Shown here: positions 24,598 through 33,572 of the stretch, piece by piece
Numbering within the stretch: position 1 is the first letter of the stretch
Layout of the letters: each line of letters starts with the position of its first letter
Assembly (NCBI RefSeq): GCF_900107415.1
Contig: NZ_FNPX01000007.1
Coordinates: forward strand, 1-64,000
Direction of reading: 5' to 3'
DNA from: Jannaschia faecimaris
GTDB taxonomy: Bacteria; Pseudomonadota; Alphaproteobacteria; Rhodobacterales; Rhodobacteraceae
Length of the DNA: 64,000 nt
The notes under the pieces: generated by a model
The model's input: the letters and a program-made list of their open reading frames with translations, nothing else
What the model was told of the DNA's origin: nothing
Databases searched by the model: none
Translations under genes and position numbers: made by a program

Positions 24598-26541
24598 ATG
24601 AACTTCCTCCGCCTTCTTCTGCTCGCGATTTCGGTCGTGCTTCCCACGCTGGCGCAGGCGCAGGATGGCCCCATGCAGACGCTCCTGCAGACCCATGCCG
24701 CCGATATCGCTAAGCCATCACGGCGCACGATTCAGCCAGTTTTGGATGATCTTGCCGCCGGCGGACTGCCCGCGATGACCACCTTCCTTGAGGCCTGGGC
24801 CGATAAGGGCGTGGTCCAGCGGGACGAGGACGGATTGTTCTTTTACGGAGACCGGGAAGGCGACGTATACAATCTGCGCTCCGTCGAGGATGGAGCGGAG
24901 GCAGGGACTGTCGGGCGGCGTGACGCGACTGAGCTCAAGCCCAATGCGGGGGTGCGTAAACTGATTGCAACTACGCTGGTGCAGTTCCAGTTGAGTGACC
25001 CCGACCCGGATCGTCGCCGCGCCGCGCTTGACGCGCTGTCGCGTAACCCGACCCCCGACCTGCTGGCACCGTTGCGTGCCTCCATCGAAGGTGAGGAAGA
25101 CCGGGCCATCCGCAATCGCAAGGAAGCCCTGGACCGCCTGATCACCATACGCTTCGGCTCCGATCAGGCCGCCCGCCTGTTGGCCATCGATTGGATGGCA
25201 GACCAATTGTCACTGGAAGCGCGCGGGGCCCTCAATTCCGTGCTGACGACTGATACGCTGGTCGGGACGCCGCCCGAGGGCGCGAATGTCGCCCGTGTTC
25301 TGGAAATCGGCAAGGATATCACGGCCGAAGCGGCGCTGGATCTGCTGGCGGACGAGGATATCGTCCCTGACAATGTCACCCGCACGCAGCGGGATGCGGC
25401 GCTGGTTGCCAACATCGACGGCGGTACCGTCGCTGGCGTAGCGGTGGCCGACCTGAACACGGAAGAGGCGCGTTGGACGGCTTATTCCGCACTTGCGGAT
25501 GCGGCTCTTGCCCCGCCTCGCCCGCCGGTCGACGCGGTCGAAACCCTGTTGGCGGCGAACCCGATCACCGAGGTGTTCGACGAGCCCGATCCCGCAATCA
25601 CCGCCGCCGCAGCGACGGCGCTGTCCCAGGTCGATGCCCGCGTCGCCCGTGCGGAAGTTGCGGATCTGACAATCGATGCCGTCTCGCTCGCGTCGATCTA
25701 CTTTCTTGCCGCGATCGGCCTTGCCATCACGTTCGGTGTGATGGGCGTCATCAACATGGCCCACGGCGAGTTCATAATGATCGGGGCCTACACCGGCTAT
25801 GTCGTGCAGCAGATTGTTCCCGACTACACGCTGTCGCTCGTCATTGCATTGCCGCTTGCGTTCGTCGTCGCGGGGGTTGCGGGCGTCGTGTTGGAGCGGC
25901 TGGTCATCCGGCACCTGGCGCACCGCCCGCTTGAGACGCTGCTGGCGACATTTGGCATTTCGGTCGCTCTGCAACAGATATTCAAGAACATCTTCGGCAC
26001 ACAGGCCGTTCCCCTGACGTCGCCCGATTGGCTGGCCGGTGCCTGGGTTCTCAACGACGTGGTCGGCATCAGCTATATCCGCATCGCGATCTTTGTGCTG
26101 GCCGCACTCTTCCTCGCGCTGCTGGTCTTCATCCTCCGCCGCACGCGGCTTGGACTTGAGGTGCGGGCGGTTACGCAGAATCCGGGCATGGCCGCATCGC
26201 TTGGCATTGATCCGGACCGGGTGGGCATGGCGACCTTCGCGCTCGGCTCTGGCATCGCCGGTGTCGCAGGGGTCGCGATCGGCCTGTTCGCACAGGTCAC
26301 CAGCGAGATGGGTGCGGGCTACATCGTTCAAAGCTTCATGACGGTCGTGGTCGGTGGCGTCGGGTCGGTTTTCGGCACGCTTGCGGGGGCTGGGCTGATC
26401 GGTGGCCTGCAAAAGGGGATCGAGTGGCTGAACCCCTCGAACACGTTGGCGGCGCAGACCTACATGATCGTGTTCATCATCCTATTTATTCAGTTCCGAC
26501 CCCGCGGCATCGTCGCCCAGAAGGGGAGGTTCGTGCAGTGA
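24598..26541 (+). CDS. urtB: Urea ABC transporter permease UrtB
   Basis: Inner-membrane permease, LivH type, 647 residues. After a signal-like leader (ends LAQAQ) comes an extra soluble region of about 330 residues rich in helical repeats (for example LNPTPDLLAPLRASI-like units with RNRKEALDRL), then the membrane part from about residue 350 with GVMGVINMAHGEFIMIGAYTGY, LETLLATFGIS and the EAA-like AVTQNPGMAASLGID. The long N-terminal domain is normal for UrtB and absent from LivH. Stop overlaps the urtC start. Confidence 0.94.
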   Translation: MNFLRLLLLAISVVLPTLAQAQDGPMQTLLQTHAADIAKPSRRTIQPVLDDLAAGGLPAMTTFLEAWADKGVVQRDEDGLFFYGDREGDVYNLRSVEDGAEAGTVGRRDATELKPNAGVRKLIATTLVQFQLSDPDPDRRRAALDALSRNPTPDLLAPLRASIEGEEDRAIRNRKEALDRLITIRFGSDQAARLLAIDWMADQLSLEARGALNSVLTTDTLVGTPPEGANVARVLEIGKDITAEAALDLLADEDIVPDNVTRTQRDAALVANIDGGTVAGVAVADLNTEEARWTAYSALADAALAPPRPPVDAVETLLAANPITEVFDEPDPAITAAAATALSQVDARVARAEVADLTIDAVSLASIYFLAAIGLAITFGVMGVINMAHGEFIMIGAYTGYVVQQIVPDYTLSLVIALPLAFVVAGVAGVVLERLVIRHLAHRPLETLLATFGISVALQQIFKNIFGTQAVPLTSPDWLAGAWVLNDVVGISYIRIAIFVLAALFLALLVFILRRTRLGLEVRAVTQNPGMAASLGIDPDRVGMATFALGSGIAGVAGVAIGLFAQVTSEMGAGYIVQSFMTVVVGGVGSVFGTLAGAGLIGGLQKGIEWLNPSNTLAAQTYMIVFIILFIQFRPRGIVAQKGRFVQ

Positions 26542-27755
26542 GATCTTCTCTTCTCCGCCGGACCGACGTGCTGATCTTTCTGTGCGCGCTGTCGCTCGTC
26601 ACCGTGATCGCCACGCTTCTGGCGCAGGCGGGGCTGGTCTCGACCTCCTTTGTGAAGCTGCTGGGCAAGACGCTGTGCCTGTGCATTGCCGCGCTCGCCA
26701 TGGATCTCGTCTGGGGATTCACCGGCATCCTGTCGCTTGGGCACTTCGCCTTCTTCGGCATCGGCGGCTATGCCATCGGCATGTGGTTGATGTGGGACAG
26801 GACGGAGGCGATCGTGCTCGACACGCTGGCCCGCGCTCCGCTGCCCGCGACCCCGTTGGAAATCGAGGAGGCCATCGGCTCGCAGATATTCGGCGTCGTC
26901 GGCTCCTCGGAGGTGCCATGGCTTTGGGCGTTTGCCGGCTCATTGCCGCTGCAACTGGCGTTCGCGGTGCTGGTGCCGGGTCTCATCGCGCTGATCTTCG
27001 GCTGGCTGGCGTTTCGCAGCCGGGTCGTTGGCGTGTACCTGTCGATCCTGACGCAGGCGGGCACCTTGGCGCTGTCACTTTGGCTGTTCCAGAACGACAA
27101 CGGCCTGCGCGGCAATAACGGCCTGTCGGGGTTGCAGAACATTCCGGGCCTGACGGAGGTGCCGCAATCGGTTCTGTCGTTGTGGTTCCTCTGGGCCTCG
27201 GCCATCGCGTTGGGGTTGGCCTACCTTGTCGCGGCCTGGACGGTCTCGGGGCGCTTCGGCTCGGTTCTGCGCGGCATTCGCGACGACGAGGCGCGGGTGC
27301 GGTTTCTTGGCTACGAGGTTGAGCGCTACAAGCTCGCCATTTTCACCGGCACGGCCATGGCCTGCGGGACCGCCGGGGCGTTGTATTACCCGCAGGCCGG
27401 CATCGTGAACCCCGCAGAAATCGCGCCCATCGCGTCGATCTACTTGGCGGTCTGGGTCGCCATAGGCGGGCGCGGACGGCTGTACGGCGCGGTGATCGGT
27501 GCTGCGGTCGTGTCGCTCGCGTCCAGCTGGTTTACCGGCGGTGGCGCACCTGACATCGATCTGGGCTTCTACGAGATCAAGTGGACCGATTGGTGGCTGG
27601 TGTTGCTGGGCCTGTCCTTCGTGGCGGTCACGCTGTTCGCACCCAAAGGTTTGGGCGGTTTGGTCGATTTGTGGACCGAACGGCGCGCGTCGAAGCGGCA
27701 GGGTGACCTGGGCCCCGACCAAGGCGCGTTGCGCGCCGAGGAGGAAACGATATGA
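26538..27755 (+). CDS. urtC: Urea ABC transporter permease UrtC
   Basis: Second permease, LivM type, 405 residues with about nine membrane segments. Seen are MDLVWGFTGILSLGHFAFFGIGGYAIGM and the EAA-like IRDDEARVRFLGYEV loop that contacts the ATPases; the middle insertion (TEAIVLDTLARAPLPATP) is usual for UrtC. A GTG at 26538 is taken as start because it overlaps the urtB stop (GTGA) and follows AAGGGGAGG. Overlaps urtD by ATGA. Confidence 0.93.
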   Translation: MRSSLLRRTDVLIFLCALSLVTVIATLLAQAGLVSTSFVKLLGKTLCLCIAALAMDLVWGFTGILSLGHFAFFGIGGYAIGMWLMWDRTEAIVLDTLARAPLPATPLEIEEAIGSQIFGVVGSSEVPWLWAFAGSLPLQLAFAVLVPGLIALIFGWLAFRSRVVGVYLSILTQAGTLALSLWLFQNDNGLRGNNGLSGLQNIPGLTEVPQSVLSLWFLWASAIALGLAYLVAAWTVSGRFGSVLRGIRDDEARVRFLGYEVERYKLAIFTGTAMACGTAGALYYPQAGIVNPAEIAPIASIYLAVWVAIGGRGRLYGAVIGAAVVSLASSWFTGGGAPDIDLGFYEIKWTDWWLVLLGLSFVAVTLFAPKGLGGLVDLWTERRASKRQGDLGPDQGALRAEEETI

Positions 27756-28504
27756 GCGCGCTTCTGGAAGTCTCCGGCGTCTCCAAGAGCTTCGACAGCT
27801 TCAAGGCCATCGACAACCTGAGCTTTTCCGTGAACGAGCCCGAATTGCGCGCCATTATTGGCCCGAACGGTGCCGGCAAGACGACCTTCATGGACCTGGT
27901 GACCGGCAAGATCCGCCCGGACACGGGTTCCATCCGATACGGAGAATTGTCCCGCGACCTCACCAAGATGTCCGAGGCGCAGATCGCGCGGGCGGGCATC
28001 GGGCGCAAGTTCCAGAAACCCACCGTTTTCGAGGATCAGACCGTGGGCGAAAATCTGACGATGGCACTGGCCGCGCCCCGATCACCGTTCGCGGTCCTGT
28101 TCCGGCGGGTCGACGCGCGTGCAGCAGCGCGTGAAGCGGCGGCACGTGTGGGCCTGGAGGATCGGATGGGCACCCCCGCCGGGATCCTGTCCCATGGGCA
28201 GAAGCAATGGCTGGAAATCGGGATGTTGCTGGCACAAGAGCCGCGCCTGCTGCTGGTCGATGAACCCGCCGCTGGTATGACGAGCGCGGAGCGGGAGCGG
28301 ACGACCGAAATGCTGGTCGAAGCGGCCAAGACCCGCGCCGTTGTGGTGATCGAGCATGATATGGAGTTCGTGCGCCGCCTGAACTGCCGCGTGACCGTCC
28401 TGCACGAGGGGCACGCGCTGGCCGAAGGGTCGCTGGACCATGTTTGCGCCGATCCGCGCGTCATCGACGTTTACTTGGGGCGATCGGAGACGACCGATGC
28501 TTGA
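27752..28504 (+). CDS. urtD: Urea ABC transporter ATPase UrtD
   Basis: ATP-binding subunit, LivG type, 250 residues. Walker A GPNGAGKTT, Q-loop region FQKPTVFEDQTVGEN (typical of UrtD), signature variant LSHGQKQWLEIGM and Walker B LLLVDEPAAGM. The LSHGQ in place of LSGGQ is standard for UrtD proteins. Overlaps urtC (ATGA) and urtE (8 bp). Works with UrtE on the cytoplasmic face of UrtBC. Confidence 0.95.
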   Translation: MSALLEVSGVSKSFDSFKAIDNLSFSVNEPELRAIIGPNGAGKTTFMDLVTGKIRPDTGSIRYGELSRDLTKMSEAQIARAGIGRKFQKPTVFEDQTVGENLTMALAAPRSPFAVLFRRVDARAAAREAAARVGLEDRMGTPAGILSHGQKQWLEIGMLLAQEPRLLLVDEPAAGMTSAERERTTEMLVEAAKTRAVVVIEHDMEFVRRLNCRVTVLHEGHALAEGSLDHVCADPRVIDVYLGRSETTDA

Positions 28505-29186
28505 GGCGCGCGACATCACCCTTTTCTATGGTGGAAGTCAGATTTTGCATGGCATCGACCTGACGGCGAAACGGGGCCAGATTACCTGCGTGATGGGCCT
28601 GAACGGGACGGGTAAGACCTCCCTCCTAAAGGCGATGGCCGGGCGACACCCGATGCAGGGGACCGTCACGCTTGACGGAAAGCCACTGCCGCCGGGGGCC
28701 AAGGCGCGGGCGCAGGCGGGGATTGCCTATGTGCCGCAAGGGCGAGAGGTATTTCCGCAGCTGACGGTTGCCGAAAACCTGGCCACGGGCTTTGCCTGCC
28801 TACCCCGCGACGCGCGCCGCGTCCCGGAGGAGGTGTTCGACCTGTTTCCGGTCCTGCGCGACATGGCCGGGCGGCGGGGCGGCGACCTTTCGGGCGGGCA
28901 GCAGCAGCAACTTGCCATTGCCCGCGCGCTGGTGACGAAGCCGCGTGTCCTGCTTCTCGATGAGCCGACGGAAGGCATTCAGCCCAACATCATCGACCAG
29001 ATCGGCCACGTCATTCGCGGCCTGCGCGACGCGGGTGACATGGCCATCGTTCTGGTGGAGCAGCGTTTCGATTTCGCCTGGGGGCTGGCCGATCGGATCG
29101 TCGCCCTGCGCCGGGGGGCGGTGTTGCGCGACGAGGCGCGGGGCGAGGCTGACCGGGCCGCAATCCTTGCGGATGTTTCCGTCTGA
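28497..29186 (+). CDS. urtE: Urea ABC transporter ATPase UrtE
   Basis: Second ATPase, LivF type, 229 residues: Walker A GLNGTGKTS, IAYVPQGREVFPQLTV, signature LSGGQQQQLAIARA, Walker B LLLDEPTEGIQPNII. The GTGKTS variant of Walker A is usual for UrtE. Start at 28497 overlaps the urtD end. Last gene of the transporter operon; it ends 3 bp from the convergent aldo/keto reductase, and no terminator is visible between them. Confidence 0.95.
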   Translation: MLEARDITLFYGGSQILHGIDLTAKRGQITCVMGLNGTGKTSLLKAMAGRHPMQGTVTLDGKPLPPGAKARAQAGIAYVPQGREVFPQLTVAENLATGFACLPRDARRVPEEVFDLFPVLRDMAGRRGGDLSGGQQQQLAIARALVTKPRVLLLDEPTEGIQPNIIDQIGHVIRGLRDAGDMAIVLVEQRFDFAWGLADRIVALRRGAVLRDEARGEADRAAILADVSV

Positions 29187-29189
29187 CGC

Positions 29190-30215
29190 TCAGACGGGCG
29201 CGTCCTGTCTGATCAGATCCTCGCGCTTCAACTCCGCCCAAAGGTCGGCGGGAATGTCGGCGGCCGCGGCCCGCAGGTTGCCTTCGGATTCCGCACGACT
29301 CTGGCCACCGGGGATGACCGACAGCGTTGCCGGGTGCAGCAACGGAAACTGAAACGCCGCATCGACCAGGCGCGTGCCGTGGGCGTGGCATATCGCTTCG
29401 ATCCGTCCGACACGGGCTTTCACCTCAGGCCCGGCAAGATCGTAGTTGTAGTAGCTGCCATCCACCGGCCCTGTGGCGAGGATGCCCGAATTGTATGGGC
29501 CACCCGTGATAATCCCGACGCCGCGCGCCTCGCAGAGCGGCAGGAAGGACGTCAGTGCCTCCTGCTCTAACAACGTGTAACGCCCCGCCATCAGGAAGAT
29601 GTCGAAATCGCCGCGCTGGAGCAACTGTTCGCAGACTTCCCATTCGTTCACACCGGCCCCGAAGGCTTTGATCGTGCCGTCCAGCCGCAGCCGCTCCAGC
29701 GCGTGGTATCCACCGGCCATCAACTGATCGACCTTGGCGTTCACGTTCTGACGCGATCCCTGATTGGGAACGTCGATGTCATGGGCAAACAGCATGTCGA
29801 GCCGGTCAACGCCCAGCCGCTCCAGGCTGAACTCGACTGAACGCATGACGCCGTCATAGCTGTAGTCGTAGACCTCCTTGCGGGCGGGCACCTCAAACCA
29901 CTTGCCGATGCCGTCGCGGGTCGCTTCGGTCGCGGGCTTCAGGATGCGGCCTACCTTGCTGGACAGCACGTACTCATCACGCGGCTTGTCGCGCAGGAAG
30001 CGGTTGAGACGCGTTTCGGACAGGCCGAACCCATAGAGCGGTGCCGTATCGAAATAGCGTACACCCCCATCCCAGGCAGATTGCAGCGTCGCCTGTGCCT
30101 CGTCGTCCGTGATCGCGCGGTAGAGATTGCCCAGCGGCGCGGTGCCGAAACCCAGTTCCGTGACCGTAAGGCCGTTGTTTTGCAGTCGATCCCAGTGGCG
30201 TGTCTTGAGGGGCAT
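29190..30215 (-). CDS. Aldo/keto reductase (sugar/pyridoxal dehydrogenase type)
   Basis: NAD(P)-dependent oxidoreductase of the aldo/keto reductase superfamily, 341 residues. The catalytic tetrad is in place: Asp56 and Tyr61 (FDTAPLYGFGLSE), Lys87 (LSSKVGR) and His145 (LFAHDID). The sequence style (APLGNLY, GVMRSVEFSLERLG, FGAGVNEWE) is that of the L-fucose / D-threo-aldose / pyridoxal 4-dehydrogenase group. It follows the SHMT-family gene by 18 bp with AAAGG as ribosome site, so they probably act together. The nearby FucU and ribokinase genes make a sugar substrate plausible; pyridoxal cannot be excluded. Confidence 0.88.
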   Translation of the reverse strand: MPLKTRHWDRLQNNGLTVTELGFGTAPLGNLYRAITDDEAQATLQSAWDGGVRYFDTAPLYGFGLSETRLNRFLRDKPRDEYVLSSKVGRILKPATEATRDGIGKWFEVPARKEVYDYSYDGVMRSVEFSLERLGVDRLDMLFAHDIDVPNQGSRQNVNAKVDQLMAGGYHALERLRLDGTIKAFGAGVNEWEVCEQLLQRGDFDIFLMAGRYTLLEQEALTSFLPLCEARGVGIITGGPYNSGILATGPVDGSYYNYDLAGPEVKARVGRIEAICHAHGTRLVDAAFQFPLLHPATLSVIPGGQSRAESEGNLRAAAADIPADLWAELKREDLIRQDAPV

Positions 30216-30233
30216 GGCGGGCCTTTCGATATG

Positions 30234-31517
30234 TCAGTCGCAGAATCGCGTCTCGGTGAAGCGTGTGCGCAGGGCCCGGACTTCGGGCCGGATCTTCTCC
30301 GGCTCCTCCCGCAGGGCGCGCGCGAAGAGCGACATCATCGCAGGCGCGTCCGCCGGTGTCACGCCGCGCCGCGTCAGTTCGGGCGTGCCCAGTCGCAGTC
30401 CGTTCAGGTCGCCCGAAATTTCGGGCAGGGGAAGGCCGATACCGCAGGTCAGGAAGCCCGCGCGTTCAAGCCGCCGCGCAGCGGCCTGCCCGCCACCGAG
30501 GGCGCGCGCATCAAGGGCGAATTGATGGCTCCGGGTGCCACGATAAACAGTCAGACCCTCTGCCGTGGCCGCGTCCGACAGGGCGGTGGCAAGTGCTACC
30601 ATCGCGCTGGCGTAGTCTTCTCCATGAGTGCGCCAGTCCTGCAAGGTTACGCCAAGGGCGGCGGTTTTCCCGGCGTCGAAATTGGCGGTCAGACCGGGGA
30701 AGACCACGGCTTCAACCCGCCGCGCAACGTCCGCGTCATTCGTGACAATCAACCCGCCCGCCGGACCGCCCAGTGATTTGTAAGTACTCATGGTCATTAC
30801 GTGCGCACCCAGCGTCAACGGGTTTTCCCACTTGCGCCCCGCGATCATCCCGCACAGATGCGCCGCATCGAACATCAGGTGCGCGCCGACGGCATCGGCG
30901 ATCCGGCGCACCTCCTCGACAGGGTGCGGGAAAAGGTTGAGCGACTGGCCCAACGTGATGATCCGGGGGCGCACCCGTTTGGCCAGATCGCGCAGGCTAT
31001 CGACGTCGACGGTGTAGCCGTCCGCGTCGACCGGCGCCTCGAAGATGTTCAGCCCGTAGAGTCCCGCACAGCCCGCCCCGTGGTGCGTGACATGGCCACC
31101 GATGCTTGCTGGCGGAACGATCACAGCGTCGCCCGGCTTGGCCAGTGCCATGAAGACCATCAGGTTGGCGATGGCACCGGACGGGACCCGCGCCTCGGCA
31201 TGGGTCGCGTCGAACACGGCACAGGCCAGCCGGTGGGTGATCGTTTCGATCTCCTCGATCTCGGACAGGCCCATCTCGTACTTGTCGCCCGGATAGCCAA
31301 GCGAGGGTCGCGCGCCGATCCCTGACGATAACAGCGCCTCGGCCCGCGGGTTCATCACGTTGGTCGCGGGGTTCAGGTTGAACGCGGTGTCGTGGGTGAC
31401 AGTGGCGGCGTGGGCCAGCGCCTCGATCCGTGCGCTGGGGTCGCGGCCCAGCGGGATCGCATCGATCCTCTTCTGCACAGCGTCGCTGAGCCAGGGGCGG
31501 GGGGCGAGGTCGGTCAT
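30234..31517 (-). CDS. SHMT-family PLP enzyme, atypical
   Basis: PLP-dependent fold-type I enzyme of the serine hydroxymethyltransferase family, 427 residues. Recognisable are SLGYPGDKYEMGLSEIE, IGGHVTHHGAG, FDAAHLCGMIAG and the Schiff-base region MSTYKSLGGPAGG with Lys247. It differs from genuine GlyA: the SEN motif whose Glu acts in folate-dependent catalysis aligns with ATN (residues 51-53), and THKTLRGPRGG is STYKSLGGPAGG. A related aldol or transaldol reaction (2-methylserine, threonine-like substrates) is therefore more likely than housekeeping glycine/serine exchange. AAAGGAGAT precedes the ATG. Divergent LysR gene, downstream aldo/keto reductase. Confidence 0.82.
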   Translation of the reverse strand: MTDLAPRPWLSDAVQKRIDAIPLGRDPSARIEALAHAATVTHDTAFNLNPATNVMNPRAEALLSSGIGARPSLGYPGDKYEMGLSEIEEIETITHRLACAVFDATHAEARVPSGAIANLMVFMALAKPGDAVIVPPASIGGHVTHHGAGCAGLYGLNIFEAPVDADGYTVDVDSLRDLAKRVRPRIITLGQSLNLFPHPVEEVRRIADAVGAHLMFDAAHLCGMIAGRKWENPLTLGAHVMTMSTYKSLGGPAGGLIVTNDADVARRVEAVVFPGLTANFDAGKTAALGVTLQDWRTHGEDYASAMVALATALSDAATAEGLTVYRGTRSHQFALDARALGGGQAAARRLERAGFLTCGIGLPLPEISGDLNGLRLGTPELTRRGVTPADAPAMMSLFARALREEPEKIRPEVRALRTRFTETRFCD

Positions 31518-31572
31518 GCGTATCTCCTTTGGTGGTCTTGTCGCGCCGGCGCGGGCTTGCGGTCAATTCAGG

Positions 31573-31582
31573 TTTCATGAAA
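31573..31582. promoter_or_regulatory. Candidate LysR-type operator
   Basis: TTTCATGAAA is a perfect 10-bp palindrome, extended outward by CAG(G) and CTG, in the 94-bp gap between the divergent SHMT-family and LysR genes. LysR regulators usually bind such dyads in divergent promoters; specificity is inferred from position. Confidence 0.4.
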
Positions 31583-31611
31583 CTGAGGGTCAGGAAATCT
31601 GAAGGTGTATC

Positions 31612-32451
31612 ATGGCCGTTCGTCCCGCTCGCGCGCCCGACCTGCCGATGACGGCGCTGCGGGCGCTGGAGTCTGCCGCGCGTCTGGGTGGATTTGCCCC
31701 GGCGGCGGCGGAACTGGGTGTCACGCCCGCCGCGATCACCGCGCAGATCAAGGGGTTGGAAGCGCGACTGGGGCTGAGCCTGTTTACCCGCGAAGTCAGG
31801 GGCGTGCGCCTGACCGAGGCCGGCACGAGGGTTCTGCCGAGCCTTACCGCCGCCTTCGATGCAATGGATTCCGCGCAGACCGCCCTGCGTCAGGAGGCGG
31901 CCCCGCTCTCCCTGACCATCGCGACATTGCCATCGGTCGCCCAACTTTGGTTACGGCCGCGCCTGGCCGCGCTGGAGGCGGCGATGCCCGGCCTGGCCGT
32001 GTCGATCACCGCTATGGAGGCCGCGCCCACGACCCGGCGGGAGACGGCGGACATCGCTCTGTTCTTCGGCCCCGGCGGGCGCGATGTGCTGGTTCCGGTC
32101 GCACCGTCGGGGCGAACGGACCTTCCGCGCCTGTCGGATGCAACCTGGGCCGGAGACTGGACCGTCTGGCAGCGCGCTCTGCCGGGCGAGGCTCTGCCCG
32201 GACGCGGAGCCGGTGCGGTGCACTCGCTCTATGCGCTTGCGGTCGAGGATGCGCTGTCGGGACGCGGCGTACTGATGGCGCGACTGTCCTTGGTGGAGTC
32301 CTTTTTGGCCGAGGGTCGGTTGGAGGAGGTCGGGTCCCGTGTCCAGCTTAACCAGGGCATGCAGGTGACAGTGCTCGGATCGTCTACGGTGGCGCGACGC
32401 GTGGCGCGGCAGATTTCGGCATGGATTGCGGAGCAGAGAGGCCACGGCTAG
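31612..32451 (+). CDS. LysR-family transcriptional regulator
   Basis: A 279-residue LysR regulator. N-terminal winged helix at about residues 12-70 (LESAARLGGFAPAAAELGVT, then LFTREVRGVRLTEAG), then a substrate-binding domain that is closest in style to GcvA (DIALFFGPGG). Start at 31612 follows GAAGGTG. It is divergent from the SHMT-family / aldo-keto reductase pair and likely controls it; the following SGNH-FucU-ribokinase genes could be read from the same direction. Confidence 0.9.
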   Translation: MAVRPARAPDLPMTALRALESAARLGGFAPAAAELGVTPAAITAQIKGLEARLGLSLFTREVRGVRLTEAGTRVLPSLTAAFDAMDSAQTALRQEAAPLSLTIATLPSVAQLWLRPRLAALEAAMPGLAVSITAMEAAPTTRRETADIALFFGPGGRDVLVPVAPSGRTDLPRLSDATWAGDWTVWQRALPGEALPGRGAGAVHSLYALAVEDALSGRGVLMARLSLVESFLAEGRLEEVGSRVQLNQGMQVTVLGSSTVARRVARQISAWIAEQRGHG

Positions 32452-32473
32452 CGTGCCACGAAGGGGGAACGGG

Positions 32474-33112
32474 ATGACGATACTGGTTTTCGGCGACAGC
32501 AACAGCCACGGGACGATGCCGCTTGCGAAGCTGGGGGGCGTTGACCGCCATCCGAAATCCGCGCGCTGGCCCGATGTCATGGCGCAGGCGCTGGAACTTG
32601 AGGTCGTTTCCGAGGGGCATCCGGGACGAACAACGGTGCACGACGACCCGATAGACGGGGCGTTCAAGAACGGGATGCGGGCACTGCCCGCGATCCTTGA
32701 GAGTCACCGCCCGCTTGAGCTGGTGATCATCATGCTGGGCACGAATGACTGCAAGGCGCGGTTCGGGCTGCGGGGTTGGGATATTGCCGCAGGCGTCGGC
32801 AAACTGGCGCAGGTGGTTCAGGCGTCCAACGCGGGGCCGGGCGGTGACGCGCCGCGTGTCATGCTCGTGGCCCCGGTGCCCGTCGAGGAGTCGGGCGTCC
32901 TGGCCGAGATGTTCCAGGGCGGGCGGGCCCGGTCCCGCGCCATCGCGCCCGCCTTGCGGGACGAAGCGGCGCGGCTTGGGTGTGCCTTTTTCGATGCAGG
33001 CCGCGTCGCACATGTCGACATCATGGACGGTGTGCATATGGACGCGGCGGCGCAGGCGACACTCGGGCTGGCCATGGCGGATGCCGTGGCACTCGTGATG
33101 AAGGGGGAATGA
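32474..33112 (+). CDS. SGNH/GDSL-family hydrolase
   Basis: A 212-residue esterase of the SGNH superfamily, cytoplasmic (no signal). Block I VFGDSNSHG carries the nucleophile Ser, block III MLGTNDCK the Asn, and the C-terminal DGVHMDAAAQ the catalytic Asp and His. Similar to arylesterases/acyl-CoA thioesterase TesA relatives. It ends 1 bp before the FucU/RbsD gene and belongs to the sugar operon, so deacylation of a sugar or sugar ester is a reasonable guess. Confidence 0.87.
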   Translation: MTILVFGDSNSHGTMPLAKLGGVDRHPKSARWPDVMAQALELEVVSEGHPGRTTVHDDPIDGAFKNGMRALPAILESHRPLELVIIMLGTNDCKARFGLRGWDIAAGVGKLAQVVQASNAGPGGDAPRVMLVAPVPVEESGVLAEMFQGGRARSRAIAPALRDEAARLGCAFFDAGRVAHVDIMDGVHMDAAAQATLGLAMADAVALVMKGE

Positions 33113-33113
33113 G

Positions 33114-33572
33114 ATGTTGATCGGATTGCACCCGGCCCTGAACGCCGACGTGCTGCATGCGCTGCGTGCGATGGGGCACGGCGATACGCTGGTGCTGGTG
33201 GACACGAATTTTCCGGCGGACAGCCTGGGCCGTGGTACGGTCTATGGCAGATCGCTTTTGATGGAGAATATCGACACGCGCGCCGCGATGGACGCGATCC
33301 TGTCCGTGTTCCCGCTGGACACGTTTGTCGACGACTTCGCCGCGACCATGGCCGTGGTCGGGCATGCAGAGGCGGTGCCTCAAGTGCATGTTGACGCGCA
33401 GGATGCCCTGTCGGCAGTGGGTGAGACGCGCCGGATCCCGGCGGTTGAGCGATTTGCGTTCTACGAGCTCGCGAAACAGGCCTATGTTCTGATCCAGACG
33501 GGGGAGCGCCGCCCCTATGGCAACGTCATGCTTCGCAAGGGCATCGTTGGCCCGGATGGGAGGGCTGGGTAA
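33114..33572 (+). CDS. RbsD/FucU family sugar mutarotase
   Basis: A 152-residue member of the RbsD/FucU family, which interconvert anomers of ribose or fucose. Marks: IGLHPALNADVLHALRAMGHGD (catalytic His in GHGD), VDTNFPA, and at the C-terminus YGNVMLRKG. These are nearer to FucU than to RbsD (ANFP, YGCFILTKG). Stop and ribokinase start overlap (TAATG). A substrate other than fucose cannot be ruled out. Confidence 0.88.
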   Translation: MLIGLHPALNADVLHALRAMGHGDTLVLVDTNFPADSLGRGTVYGRSLLMENIDTRAAMDAILSVFPLDTFVDDFAATMAVVGHAEAVPQVHVDAQDALSAVGETRRIPAVERFAFYELAKQAYVLIQTGERRPYGNVMLRKGIVGPDGRAG

